From Acidobacteriota bacterium (GTDB lineage Bacteria; Acidobacteriota; Thermoanaerobaculia; Multivoradales; JAHEKO01): a stretch of 13,324 nt of DNA. The notes below the pieces were generated by a model. The model saw nothing but the letters and a program-made list of their open reading frames with translations. It was not told the DNA's origin and searched no databases. The translations under genes were made by a program, and so were the position numbers. Below, in pieces: positions 7,530 to 13,324 of this stretch. The DNA lies in assembly GCA_027296385.1 (NCBI GenBank), contig JAPUJD010000125.1, forward strand, positions 1-13,324, written 5' to 3'. Each line of letters begins with the position of its first letter. Positions within the stretch are counted from its first letter, which is position 1.

Positions 7530-8044
7530 CCGACGTCGGCGCTGCGAGTGACGCACATCAGCACCGCGTCGACCAGGAAGACCCCGACATACCCCTCTTC
7601 GATCTCGAGCAGCTCACCGACCGTGCACTCCACCTGTGTGCTCCTGGGGTCGGTCAACGTGAGCGTCAACGTCTTCGGCGTCTTCTTGCCGAACCGGACG
7701 ACCCACGAGGGACTGTCCTCGCGGTAATACTCGCCGCGCTCGGTGACCGCCTTCTTGTCGGCGACGGCGGCGCCGATGCGCACGACGTCGGTGAAGAGGA
7801 GGTCCTTGTCGCTGCTTTCGAACTCCATCATCGCCAGGGCCGCCTCGCGCCATTCGGCTTCGGACAGGCCTGCGAGCGCGGCGGCGTACTCTTGCCTTGC
7901 CCCGCCGGTCTGGTTTTGCCGGTCCTGCCAGCCGAAATTCGAGCTATTGGGCCGGCGGACGCTGGGGTTGCTGCCCCTTCCTTGGCTGACCGCGGCGGTT
8001 GCGGTGCACACTGTCAGGAGTAACACGAGACTCAGGCTTCTCAT
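7526..8044 (-). CDS. Small secreted protein of unknown function
   Basis: I do not recognise this 172-residue protein. Residues 1-20 form a clear Sec signal peptide: MRS, a leucine-rich core, then a likely cut near the ATAAVSQ region. The cysteine at 13 has no proper lipobox, so it is probably not a lipoprotein. A disordered Ser/Asn/Gln/Gly-rich stretch follows (about 21-50). Next is a helical part with GLSEAEWREAALAMMEFES, then a probable beta-rich half with WVVRFGKKTPKTLTLTLT and a hydrophobic C-terminus. Two cysteines in the mature part could form a disulfide. The gene is real on three grounds: signal peptide, a strong Shine-Dalgarno six bases before ATG 8044, and no rival frame with family features. 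Its stop shares CTAG with the phosphatase gene, which runs in the opposite direction. Confidence 0.8.
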   Translation of the reverse strand: MRSLSLVLLLTVCTATAAVSQGRGSNPSVRRPNSSNFGWQDRQNQTGGARQEYAAALAGLSEAEWREAALAMMEFESSDKDLLFTDVVRIGAAVADKKAVTERGEYYREDSPSWVVRFGKKTPKTLTLTLTDPRSTQVECTVGELLEIEEGYVGVFLVDAVLMCVTRSADVG

Positions 8045-8050
8045 TTTTCA

Positions 8051-8056
8051 ACCTCC
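8051..8056 (-). promoter_or_regulatory. Shine-Dalgarno site GGAGGT of the secreted-protein gene
   Basis: On the minus strand GGAGGT lies six bases before ATG 8044. It is among the best ribosome binding sites in the window and fixes this start. Confidence 0.8.
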
Positions 8057-8146
8057 GTTTCGAACGCGGCTCGATCACTAGAGTAGCATCTCAAGGTTCC
8101 TTGCCAGCACCCTACGTTGCCGCTTGGCCAGGTATTCCCGCGATGG

Positions 8147-8824
8147 CTAGCGCCGTGAGACAATCTCGATCTCCTGGCGCAGCTTGATGATCGATTGCGG
8201 CGGATAGACGCCGGGGCGCAGCTGGACGCCGGGGTAGATACTGGTGCCGGCGCCCACGATACAGCCGGGGTGGAGCACACAGTTGCAGCCGGTGTTGACG
8301 CCGTCGCCGAGAATGGCCCCAAGCTTGCGGCGGGCGGTTACGATGGCTTCGTCGCCGTCGGTGAGGTGGACTTCGCCGCCGTCGTGGCGGAAATTCGACA
8401 GGATGGTGCCAGCCCCGAGGTTGACTCCGCTGCCGAGGATGGAATCCCCGACGTAGGACAGGTGCGGGGCCTTGGCTCCCGGCAGGAAGATCGAGCGTTT
8501 GACCTCGGTGTTGGCACCGATCAAGGAGCCGTCGCCGATCCAGCAACCGCCCCGCAGGTAGACCCCGGACTTGATCGTGACGTCGGCGCCGATCGAGACC
8601 GGTCCCTCGATGACGGCGGTGGGGTGAATCCGCGTGCCGGCACCGATTGCGATCCGATCGCCGCGCAGGTAGAAGTCCGGCGACAGGCTGATCTCGATGC
8701 GCTCCGACGGCAGAGCACCCAGAGCTTGCGTCAGGGGCTCGCCCAACAGTTGCCAGGGTGCCTGATCGTCGAAGTCGCCGGCGAAAGGCAGTGGGACCTC
8801 GGCGAAGAGAGGCGGGATCGACAT
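8147..8824 (-). CDS. Stand-alone left-handed beta-helix sugar-phosphate acyltransferase (GlmU C-terminal type)
   Basis: The protein is a hexapeptide-repeat acyltransferase of about 225 residues. Isoleucine/valine-led six-residue turns run from about residue 55 to 205, for example IEGPVSIGADVTIKSGVYL and LGDGVNTGCNCVLHPGCIVG. The central segment APHLSYVGDSILGSGVNLGAGTILSNFRHD resembles the acetyltransferase half of GlmU and of archaeal sugar-1-phosphate acetyl/nucleotidyltransferases. There the conserved histidine (here H121) lies at the active site. No nucleotidyltransferase domain precedes it, so this is the acyltransferase half alone, with a short N-terminal helical part. It probably transfers an acetyl group to an amino-sugar phosphate; the substrate is inferred. 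ATG 8824 is chosen because a CATAAT hexamer ends seven bases upstream. ATG 8833 and ATG 8869 are alternatives, but the latter would translate part of the repeat arm. Confidence 0.88.
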   Translation of the reverse strand: MSIPPLFAEVPLPFAGDFDDQAPWQLLGEPLTQALGALPSERIEISLSPDFYLRGDRIAIGAGTRIHPTAVIEGPVSIGADVTIKSGVYLRGGCWIGDGSLIGANTEVKRSIFLPGAKAPHLSYVGDSILGSGVNLGAGTILSNFRHDGGEVHLTDGDEAIVTARRKLGAILGDGVNTGCNCVLHPGCIVGAGTSIYPGVQLRPGVYPPQSIIKLRQEIEIVSRR

Positions 8825-8831
8825 CGCCGCC

Positions 8832-8837
8832 ATTATG
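8832..8837 (-). promoter_or_regulatory. Putative -10 box (CATAAT) of the acyltransferase gene
   Basis: On the minus strand CATAAT matches five of six positions of TATAAT and ends seven bases before ATG 8824. No Shine-Dalgarno lies near that ATG. A -35 at normal spacing would fall inside the left arm of the inverted-repeat element, so the element may supply or disturb the promoter. Confidence 0.3.
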
Positions 8838-8844
8838 ACCCAGC

Positions 8845-8940
8845 GGAAAACCGGTGACAGGAACCTCATTCGCCGATCACCCGCTCCAGCTTCTCGATGC
8901 GACGGTCAGGGCGAAGTGAGTATCCTGTCACCGGTTTTCC
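8845..8940. repeat. 96-bp element bounded by perfect 18-bp inverted repeats (REPIN- or MITE-like)
   Basis: The left arm GGAAAACCGGTGACAGGA (8845-8862) is repeated exactly as reverse complement at 8923-8940, with 60 bases between. Identity stops at both arm edges: bases 8844/8941 and 8863/8922 do not pair. Each arm contains the palindrome ACCGGT. The element fills the gap between two divergent genes and reaches within two bases of the glycosylase start. Two inverted REP-like units around a spacer is the structure of REPINs, which are moved by RAYT (REP-associated tyrosine) transposases; a small non-autonomous transposon is an alternative. No transposase gene is in the window. As RNA the arms would form a long stem. 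Confidence 0.8.
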
Positions 8941-8943
8941 CAT
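8866..8943 (-). CDS. Possible 25-residue peptide inside the inverted-repeat element (doubtful)
   Basis: On the minus strand an ATG at 8943 opens a 25-codon frame that crosses the right repeat arm and the spacer and ends at TGA 8866-8868. The peptide begins MGKPVTGYSL and ends in a charged helix-like RRIEKLERVIGE. Its stop overlaps an ATG at 8867-8869 that is in frame with the downstream acyltransferase, in the form ATGA. This could be a coupled leader peptide or a decayed coding scrap carried by the element. No ribosome binding site is seen. Chance is a serious possibility at this length. Confidence 0.15.
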   Translation of the reverse strand: MGKPVTGYSLRPDRRIEKLERVIGE

Positions 8944-9556
8944 GGCCCAGCATCGCTCACTCCCGAGGTCCTTTTTCCAGCGCCCCGCTGGCGAAGTGGC
9001 GCCAGACCTCTTGGGCCATCATCTCGTGCGTCGCCTCGGCCGCCGGAGCCTGATCCTGCGGATCGTCGAGACCGAGGCTTATCTCGGTGCCTCGGATCGC
9101 GCCAGCCACGCCTGGAACGATCGTCGAACACAACGGACCTCGGTTCTCTTCCGACGCGGCGGAGTAGCCTACGTCTACTTTGTCTATGGCATGCACTACA
9201 TGCTCAACGTCGTCACCGGTGGCGCGGACGACGGTTCGGCGGTCCTGATCCGCGCCGGCGAGCCCGTCGCCGGTAGCGAGGAAATGCGCGTCAGGCGCGG
9301 CTTGGAACGGGCGCCGCGCGCGGGGGATCTTGCGGGTGGGCCGGGCAAGCTGTGTCGAGCGCTGGCGATCGATAGCGAGCTCAACGGCGCGCCGCTGGAT
9401 AGCGGCCCGCTGATTCTGGCCGAGGGCTCGCCTCCGGCGCCCCACGAGGTCGCAGTCGGCCCCAGGGTCGGAGTCGCCTATGCCGGTGCAGCGGCCGATT
9501 GGCTGCTGCGGTTCGCCGAGGAAGGCAATCCGCACGTCTCGCGGCCGCGACTCTAG
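8942..9556 (+). CDS. mpg: 3-methyladenine DNA glycosylase, AAG/MPG family
   Basis: This 204-residue enzyme should remove alkylated and deaminated purines from DNA, starting base excision repair. It belongs to the mammalian-type AAG fold rather than the helix-hairpin-helix type. Family landmarks are FFQRPAGEVAPDLLGHHLVR, RIVETEAYLG, YVYFVYGMHYMLNVV and GPGKLCRAL. By alignment to the human enzyme, catalytic Glu125 is E45, Tyr127 is Y47, His136 is H56 and the DNA-intercalating Tyr159 is Y79; all are present. ATG 8942 gives the usual family N-terminus. An upstream in-frame start at 8897 would add 15 residues translated from the repeat element and is unlikely. No Shine-Dalgarno is visible, and the inverted-repeat arm ends two bases before the ATG. 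Confidence 0.94.
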   Translation: MAQHRSLPRSFFQRPAGEVAPDLLGHHLVRRLGRRSLILRIVETEAYLGASDRASHAWNDRRTQRTSVLFRRGGVAYVYFVYGMHYMLNVVTGGADDGSAVLIRAGEPVAGSEEMRVRRGLERAPRAGDLAGGPGKLCRALAIDSELNGAPLDSGPLILAEGSPPAPHEVAVGPRVGVAYAGAAADWLLRFAEEGNPHVSRPRL

Positions 9557-9603
9557 CCTCGGGACTCCTCGCGGCGGGAGCAGGGTTGGGGAGAGAAGCT
9601 GGG

Positions 9604-10725
9604 CTAGCTGAGGTAGATGTGCCCGTCCGCCAGTAGTTTCCAGAGCACGACTTGCGTTTCCAGGGGCTTGATCGGTGAAATCTTGAGAATTGTGCCGATG
9701 TCGTACTTGCCGTCGATACGGCTGAGGATAAAGCCGGCCTCGGCCGAGATCTCGAGCTTGGCCAGATCATCGAGATGGCCGCTCGGGTGGGGAACCGCGG
9801 TTGGCGTGATCTCGCTGTCGGCGAGAGTCTGGCGGATATTGGTCTCGACTTCCGTGGCCAGAGACTTCAACTCGCTGGAGTCGGGGTCCAGGTCGCAGGC
9901 AGCGCGGATGTGGCGCAGGGCGGCCACCAGCCGGCGCTCCGACAGGAGGTTGTTCGCGGCCTCGATCAGGGCTGCTGCGTCGATTGCTTCGCCGTTGGTG
10001 ACCGGCGCCGGCGGCGGCCCGACCGACCGCGGGCGCACGACCTTGAGATGCGACAGCCGTATCTGCTCCCACAGCACCCGGCAGACGTGGAACTCGCTCG
10101 AGTGGGTCTCCAGCCCGATCTCCTCGACAGTGCGGTCGTCGTTGACGAGTTGCAGGATCTTCTCCGCCCCTGGATCGCCTTCGGCCGCCACCAGTTTGCC
10201 GATCGCCACGGCCACGCAGAGCTTGGAGGGTATCGATTCGCGAATCCGGGTCCAGTCGTCTAGCCGTTTGGCCCCGCGCAGGACCAGGGTTTGCACGTCG
10301 ATCGAGATCGGCACCATCTCGAAGGGCGGGAGCTCGTCGTCGACGAACTGGAAGTCGGCCTCGGTCCAGGTGAAGATATCGTAGATGCTCTCCTCGGCCT
10401 TGAGACGCAGCATCTGCTCGAGCTCGACCTGGCCGATGGCGCCGAGGGTCGTCAGGATCTGGCCGAGCAGCATGCGGTTGCCTTCTTGTATCTCGATGGC
10501 CTTGGCCAGCGTGAACTCGTCGAGAAAACCGTGGCTGACGAGGAAGTGTCCGAGATACTCCGTCCTCTCGCTCGAGGCCGCGGCGATGATGCGGCCCTGG
10601 CGAAAGAAGACCTGCTTCTGGACCCTGACGTTGGCGATGAGGAGGGTGCCGGTCTTCTGGCTCCGGGCCAGCCACTGCAGCAGCTCGGGGAAGTCCATCG
10701 AGTGGAGGTTGCCGGTCAGGCTCAT
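9604..10725 (-). CDS. DUF4388 (PATAN-type) domain protein with two further helical domains
   Basis: The first 100 of 373 residues match DUF4388: MSLTGNLHSMDFPELLQWLA, KTGTLLI, then KQVFFRQGRIIAAASS. The domain is named from PatA-type proteins and occurs with signalling domains in Acidobacteriota, Myxococcota and cyanobacteria; its biochemical role is poorly defined. A region at about 85-135 contains LGQILTTLGAI and EESIYDIFTWTEADFQFVDD, a common DUF4388 companion. Residues 250-300 look like one or two tetratricopeptide-like helix pairs. Residues 320-372 form a winged-helix-like end with GFILSRIDGKYDIGTILKIS. No membrane segment or catalytic motif is seen, so a scaffold or signalling role is likely. 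ATG 10725 is chosen over ATG 10779 because GAGGT lies six bases upstream and the domain begins exactly there. Confidence 0.85.
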   Translation of the reverse strand: MSLTGNLHSMDFPELLQWLARSQKTGTLLIANVRVQKQVFFRQGRIIAAASSERTEYLGHFLVSHGFLDEFTLAKAIEIQEGNRMLLGQILTTLGAIGQVELEQMLRLKAEESIYDIFTWTEADFQFVDDELPPFEMVPISIDVQTLVLRGAKRLDDWTRIRESIPSKLCVAVAIGKLVAAEGDPGAEKILQLVNDDRTVEEIGLETHSSEFHVCRVLWEQIRLSHLKVVRPRSVGPPPAPVTNGEAIDAAALIEAANNLLSERRLVAALRHIRAACDLDPDSSELKSLATEVETNIRQTLADSEITPTAVPHPSGHLDDLAKLEISAEAGFILSRIDGKYDIGTILKISPIKPLETQVVLWKLLADGHIYLS

Positions 10726-10731
10726 CTCGCG

Positions 10732-10736
10732 ACCTC
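10732..10736 (-). promoter_or_regulatory. Shine-Dalgarno site GAGGT of the DUF4388 gene
   Basis: On the minus strand GAGGT lies six bases before ATG 10725. This decides the start against the longer frame from 10779, which has no such site. Confidence 0.65.
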
Positions 10737-10890
10737 GCCGCTCGAGGACTCGGTAGGAGCCGCGTGCCTCCGCTGCCATATCAACACGATGCCATCCGAC
10801 CTCGCCGGCACTATTGCTGAGCGCGCGCGCTGACGAATGATGCGGGCCGGCGCCGGGCGCGGATCGCGGTCGCCTGCCGGGGTGGGCTCA

Positions 10891-11856
10891 TCAGAATCTC
10901 ACCGGCGTAGAGTCGTCGTCCTGCCTGATCGTGTCGATGAACCGGATCGTGCGCTCGGCGAGTGACATGTAGAGGGTCGAGGTGCGCGAGCCGCCGCCGA
11001 AGAAGCGCACGCCCTCCATGATGCGGTCGCCGGTGACAGCCGTGCTCGAGAGCACGATGTCGGAGCCGGGGGCCAGATCCTCGGTGTGACGCAAGCGGTT
11101 GACATCCTGGATTCCAAGCGCCGCGACGCGAGCCCTCTGCTTGGCGTCGAGCGGCGTGAGCCGAGCCTGGATCTCGCCGCCGAGACAGCGCATCGCGGCC
11201 GCGGTGATCACTCCTTCGGGAGCACCGCCGGTGCCCATTACAGAGTGGATGCCGCTGCCGCGGACGGCGGCGGCGATGCCGGCCGACAGGTCACCGTCCC
11301 CGATCAGTCGAATGCGCGCTCCTGCCTGCCTGATGTCACAGATCAGCTGCTCGTGGCGCTCGCGCTCGAGCACCACGATGGTCAGGTCTTCGACGTCGCG
11401 GTCGAAGGCCTTGGCGATGTTGCGCAGGTTCTCGGCCACCGGCGCATCGAGATGGACCTGGCCCTTCGCCGTCGGTCCGACGACGATCTTGTCCATGTAG
11501 ATGTCGGGGGCGTGCATCAGGCCGCCGCGCTCGGCAGCGGCGAGGATGGTGACCGCACCCGGATCTCCGGTGGCGCAGAGGTTGGTGCCCTCGAGCGGGT
11601 CGACCGCGATGTCGACACCCAGAGCCTCTGGGTCGCCTTTGCCGAGTCCGAGCTCTTCGCCGATGTAGAGCATGGGCGCCTCGTCGCGCTCGCCCTCGCC
11701 GATGACGATGCGTCCGGCCATCGGCAGACGGTCGAATTCCCGTCGCATCGCCTCGACGGCGACTTGGTCGGAATGCTTGCGCCGACCCAGCCCCATCGTG
11801 TGCGCGGCTTCGATCGCTGCCTCTTCGGTGACCCGGACGAAGTCTTGACCGAGCAA
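10891..11856 (-). CDS. glpX: Class II fructose-1,6-bisphosphatase GlpX
   Basis: This cytosolic enzyme hydrolyses fructose-1,6-bisphosphate to fructose-6-phosphate, the committing step of gluconeogenesis; some homologues also accept sedoheptulose-1,7-bisphosphate. From the chosen start it has 321 residues, normal for the family. Key motifs are IGEGERDEAPMLYIGEELG (52-70) and DIAVDPLEGTNLCATGDPGA (82-101), both with metal-ligand acidic residues. RLIGDGDLSAGI and GTGGAPEGVITAAAMRCLGG follow, with glutamate 214 in the second. The frame stays open upstream into gcdH, but those codons are the shadow of that gene. The family N-terminus (GQDFVRVTEEAAIEAA) follows a TTG at 11854-11856, the only plausible start near it. 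There is no Shine-Dalgarno, so the start is uncertain. It lies 20 bases after the gcdH stop, indicating an operon. Confidence 0.92.
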   Translation of the reverse strand: MLGQDFVRVTEEAAIEAAHTMGLGRRKHSDQVAVEAMRREFDRLPMAGRIVIGEGERDEAPMLYIGEELGLGKGDPEALGVDIAVDPLEGTNLCATGDPGAVTILAAAERGGLMHAPDIYMDKIVVGPTAKGQVHLDAPVAENLRNIAKAFDRDVEDLTIVVLERERHEQLICDIRQAGARIRLIGDGDLSAGIAAAVRGSGIHSVMGTGGAPEGVITAAAMRCLGGEIQARLTPLDAKQRARVAALGIQDVNRLRHTEDLAPGSDIVLSSTAVTGDRIMEGVRFFGGGSRTSTLYMSLAERTIRFIDTIRQDDDSTPVRF

Positions 11857-11876
11857 TGCGTTGATGAGGGCAAGGC

Positions 11877-13091
11877 TTAGCTCCGTACCGGGTCCGGCTG
11901 TTGCCGGAGAGTCTTGGACGGGGGGTTGAAGGACGGGATGCCCGTGATGGCCTCTCCGATGATGAGGTTGTGCATGTCGTGAGTGCCTTCGTACGTGTAG
12001 ACCGACTCGATGTTCATCATGTGACGGATGACCGGATAGTCGTTGACGATGCCATTGGCGCCGAGCAGCTCGCGGGCGAGCTTGGCGCACTCACGGGCCA
12101 CCCAGACGTTGTTGCGCTTGCCCAACGAGATGTGGAAGTGCTTGACACGTCCGCTGTCCTTGAGGCGCCCGATCTGCAGCGCGAGGAACTGGCCCTTGGT
12201 GATCTCGCTCACCATCCAGACCAGCTTGTCCTGAACCAGCTGGTGCGAGGCGATCGGCTCGCCGTCGAACTGGAGCCGCTGCTTGGTGTACTCGAGTGCC
12301 GTCACGTAGCAGTCCATGGCGGCGCCGAGTGCTCCCCACGCAATGCCGTAGCGCGCTTGATTCAGGCACATCAGGGGACTCTTGAGCCCGTTGCTGCCGG
12401 GCAGCAGGTTCTCGGCCGGAATCCGGCAATCCTGGAAGCTCAGCTCGGAGGTCACCGAGGCGCGAAGGGAGAACTTGCCGTGCTGGTCCCTCGAGGTGTA
12501 GCCCGGTGTTCCCTTCTCGACCAGGAATCCGCGGAACCCCTCTTCAGTCCGTGCCCAGACGACGGCGACGTCGGCCAGCGTCCCGTTGGTGATCCACTGT
12601 TTGGCCCCGTTGAGGACCCAGCCGTCTGCGTCGCGGCGTGCGGTGGTGCGCATGCCACCAGGATTCGAGCCGAAATCGGGCTCGGTCAGGCCGAAACAGC
12701 CGATGGCCTCGCCGGCGGCGAGCTTGGGAATCCACTTGTCCTTCTGCGCCTGGGAGCCGAAGGTGTAGATCGGATACATCACCAGGGCGCTCTGTACGGA
12801 GACGAAGCTTCGCAGGCCGGAGTCCCCGCGCTCTAGCTCCTGCATGATGAGGCCGTAGGCCACGTTGCTCAGTCCGGGGAGTCCGTATTCGTCGATCGTG
12901 GCACCAAAGAGGTTGAGCTCGGCCATCTCCGGGACGAGTTCTATCGGGAAACGTGCCTCCTCGTAGCAATCTTCGATGATCGGCTTGAGCTTGTCGTCGA
13001 CGAACTGACGGACCATGTCTCGGGCCAGTCGTTCTTCGTCGATCAGGAGCGAATCGAACTCCAGAAAATCCACGCCCGGGAAACGACTCAC
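11877..13091 (-). CDS. gcdH: Glutaryl-CoA dehydrogenase (acyl-CoA dehydrogenase family)
   Basis: This FAD enzyme oxidises and decarboxylates glutaryl-CoA to crotonyl-CoA in lysine, tryptophan and benzoyl-CoA degradation and passes electrons to ETF. Its 404 residues follow the human enzyme closely: a GVDFLEFDSLL N-terminus, GDSGLRSFVSVQSALVMYPIY, GCFGLTEPDFGSNPGGM, WITNGTLADVAVVWAR, GKFSLRAS, CLNQARYGIAWGALG and YEGTHDMHNLIIGEAITGI. Arginine 94 with serine 95 at the substrate pocket and catalytic glutamate 368 in YEGT match the residues that set glutaryl-CoA dehydrogenases apart from other acyl-CoA dehydrogenases. The start is GTG with GAGGAGG seven bases upstream. It heads a minus-strand unit with glpX. 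A non-decarboxylating relative cannot be excluded from sequence alone, but the general assignment is strong. Confidence 0.93.
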   Translation of the reverse strand: MSRFPGVDFLEFDSLLIDEERLARDMVRQFVDDKLKPIIEDCYEEARFPIELVPEMAELNLFGATIDEYGLPGLSNVAYGLIMQELERGDSGLRSFVSVQSALVMYPIYTFGSQAQKDKWIPKLAAGEAIGCFGLTEPDFGSNPGGMRTTARRDADGWVLNGAKQWITNGTLADVAVVWARTEEGFRGFLVEKGTPGYTSRDQHGKFSLRASVTSELSFQDCRIPAENLLPGSNGLKSPLMCLNQARYGIAWGALGAAMDCYVTALEYTKQRLQFDGEPIASHQLVQDKLVWMVSEITKGQFLALQIGRLKDSGRVKHFHISLGKRNNVWVARECAKLARELLGANGIVNDYPVIRHMMNIESVYTYEGTHDMHNLIIGEAITGIPSFNPPSKTLRQQPDPVRS

Positions 13092-13098
13092 GGGGAAT

Positions 13099-13105
13099 CC
13101 TCCTC
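13099..13105 (-). promoter_or_regulatory. Shine-Dalgarno site GAGGAGG of gcdH
   Basis: On the minus strand GAGGAGG lies seven bases before the GTG at 13089-13091 and supports this GTG as the true start. Confidence 0.75.
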
Positions 13106-13123
13106 AGTGTCAGGTGGGAGCGG

Positions 13124-13138
13124 GACGCGTCGCGCGTC
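13124..13138. other. Short inverted repeat in the gcdH leader
   Basis: GACGCG and CGCGTC are separated by three bases, about 33 bases before the gcdH start and downstream of its likely -10. It could be a leader-RNA hairpin or a small operator. The run is GC-rich and low in complexity, so chance is possible. Confidence 0.3.
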
Positions 13139-13155
13139 GCCTTCGGAATGGGGGA

Positions 13156-13164
13156 ACCATACCA
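13156..13164 (-). promoter_or_regulatory. Putative extended -10 promoter of gcdH
   Basis: On the minus strand TGGTATGGT reads as TGn followed by TATGGT, the extended -10 form that can work without a good -35. It lies about 65 bases upstream of the gcdH start, leaving a leader that holds the short hairpin and the Shine-Dalgarno site. Confidence 0.35.
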
Positions 13165-13230
13165 CGCGGCCAGGACGCGAAAGAGCGACGTAAGACAATG
13201 GAATCGGGCCGACTAGGGCCTCGCTTGCAG

Positions 13231-13236
13231 TATGAT
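13231..13236 (+). promoter_or_regulatory. Putative -10 box (TATGAT) of the right-edge gene
   Basis: TATGAT is one base from TATAAT and ends nine bases before ATG 13246. That would put transcription start almost on the start codon. No convincing -35 is visible. Confidence 0.35.
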
Positions 13237-13245
13237 CGCGGCTCA

Positions 13246-13324
13246 ATGGCGGGGTTTCCAGGCGGCAGCGCATGGGCGATGGCGCGTGACATTGCCGAGG
13301 CGCACGTACTCGTCACCGAACGCA
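13246..13324 (+). CDS. Start of an unidentified gene running off the right edge
   Basis: From ATG 13246 the frame stays open for 26 codons to the window end, beginning MAGFPGGSAWAMARDIAEAH. Too little is visible to assign a family. There is no signal peptide. An internal ATG at 13279 is a possible later start. Support comes from the TATGAT hexamer just upstream and from the 154-bp gap separating it from gcdH, which runs the other way. The opposite strand here also has an open frame (13110-13316), but it lies in the gcdH upstream region and has no start signals. Confidence 0.35.
   Translation, partial: MAGFPGGSAWAMARDIAEAHVLVTER

Noticed and set aside
8897..8941. Longer start for the DNA glycosylase
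   Set aside because: The extra 15 residues come from the inverted-repeat element, and the family N-terminus begins at ATG 8942.
9557..9603. Possible terminator between the glycosylase and DUF4388 genes
   Set aside because: CTCC and GGAG can pair weakly, but the stem is only four to five pairs with no T-run on either strand.
10820..10856. Palindromes AGCGCGCGCGCT and CCGGCGCCGG between glpX and the DUF4388 gene
   Set aside because: Alternating GC runs like these arise easily in GC-rich DNA, and neither shows flanking symmetry, loop structure or a T-run.
11857..12090. N-terminal extension of the glpX frame into gcdH
   Set aside because: These codons overlap gcdH and give a low-complexity Arg/His-rich peptide with no resemblance to GlpX N-termini.
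1..13324. CRISPR array, toxin-antitoxin, phage or defence island
   Set aside because: No regular direct repeats with spacers and no cas, integrase, transposase or paired small toxin-type genes are visible. The Cas4-like nuclease motifs belong to the helicase protein, not to a CRISPR locus.

Overview
This is a GC-rich bacterial chromosomal window with ten well-supported genes, a gene fragment at each edge and little non-coding DNA. I see no phage genes, transposase, CRISPR array, tRNA or rRNA. The gene mix fits a didermic bacterium: HflK/HflC, a PBP4-type carboxypeptidase, a SpoIIE/RsbU-type phosphatase, a DUF4388 protein and glutaryl-CoA dehydrogenase. DUF4388 and RsbU-type proteins are frequent in Acidobacteriota and deltaproteobacterial lineages, so I lean towards Acidobacteriota. 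That is inference only, because no marker gene is present.

Left part (1-4783). The end of a small helical protein resembling Spy/CpxP-type periplasmic sensors converges on a large helicase gene, with a REP-like hairpin between them. The helicase (353-2773, minus) joins a RecB/Cas4-type PD-(D/E)XK nuclease domain to an iron-sulfur XPD/DinG-type helicase. It diverges from hflK-hflC, whose two genes overlap by one base and encode the membrane complex that modulates FtsH protease.

Middle (4784-8044). A PBP4-type D-Ala-D-Ala carboxypeptidase/endopeptidase gene is followed 7 bases later by a SpoIIE-family phosphatase gene. That gene converges with a gene for a small secreted protein of unknown function; both stop codons lie in one CTAG.

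Right part (8045-13324). A stand-alone left-handed beta-helix sugar acyltransferase and a 3-methyladenine DNA glycosylase are divergent. Between them lies a 96-bp element bounded by perfect 18-bp inverted repeats that reach the two start regions. Next comes a minus-strand run: gcdH, glpX (class II fructose-1,6-bisphosphatase) and a DUF4388 gene. The start of an unidentified plus-strand gene closes the window.

Several first genes of transcription units lack a Shine-Dalgarno sequence but carry a -10-like hexamer 6-9 bases before the start codon, which suggests leaderless mRNAs. Others (gcdH, the DUF4388 gene, the secreted protein) have good Shine-Dalgarno sites. Most of the window is housekeeping. 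The points most worth a second look are the inverted-repeat element, the nuclease-helicase fusion, the leaderless signature and the uncharacterised secreted protein.
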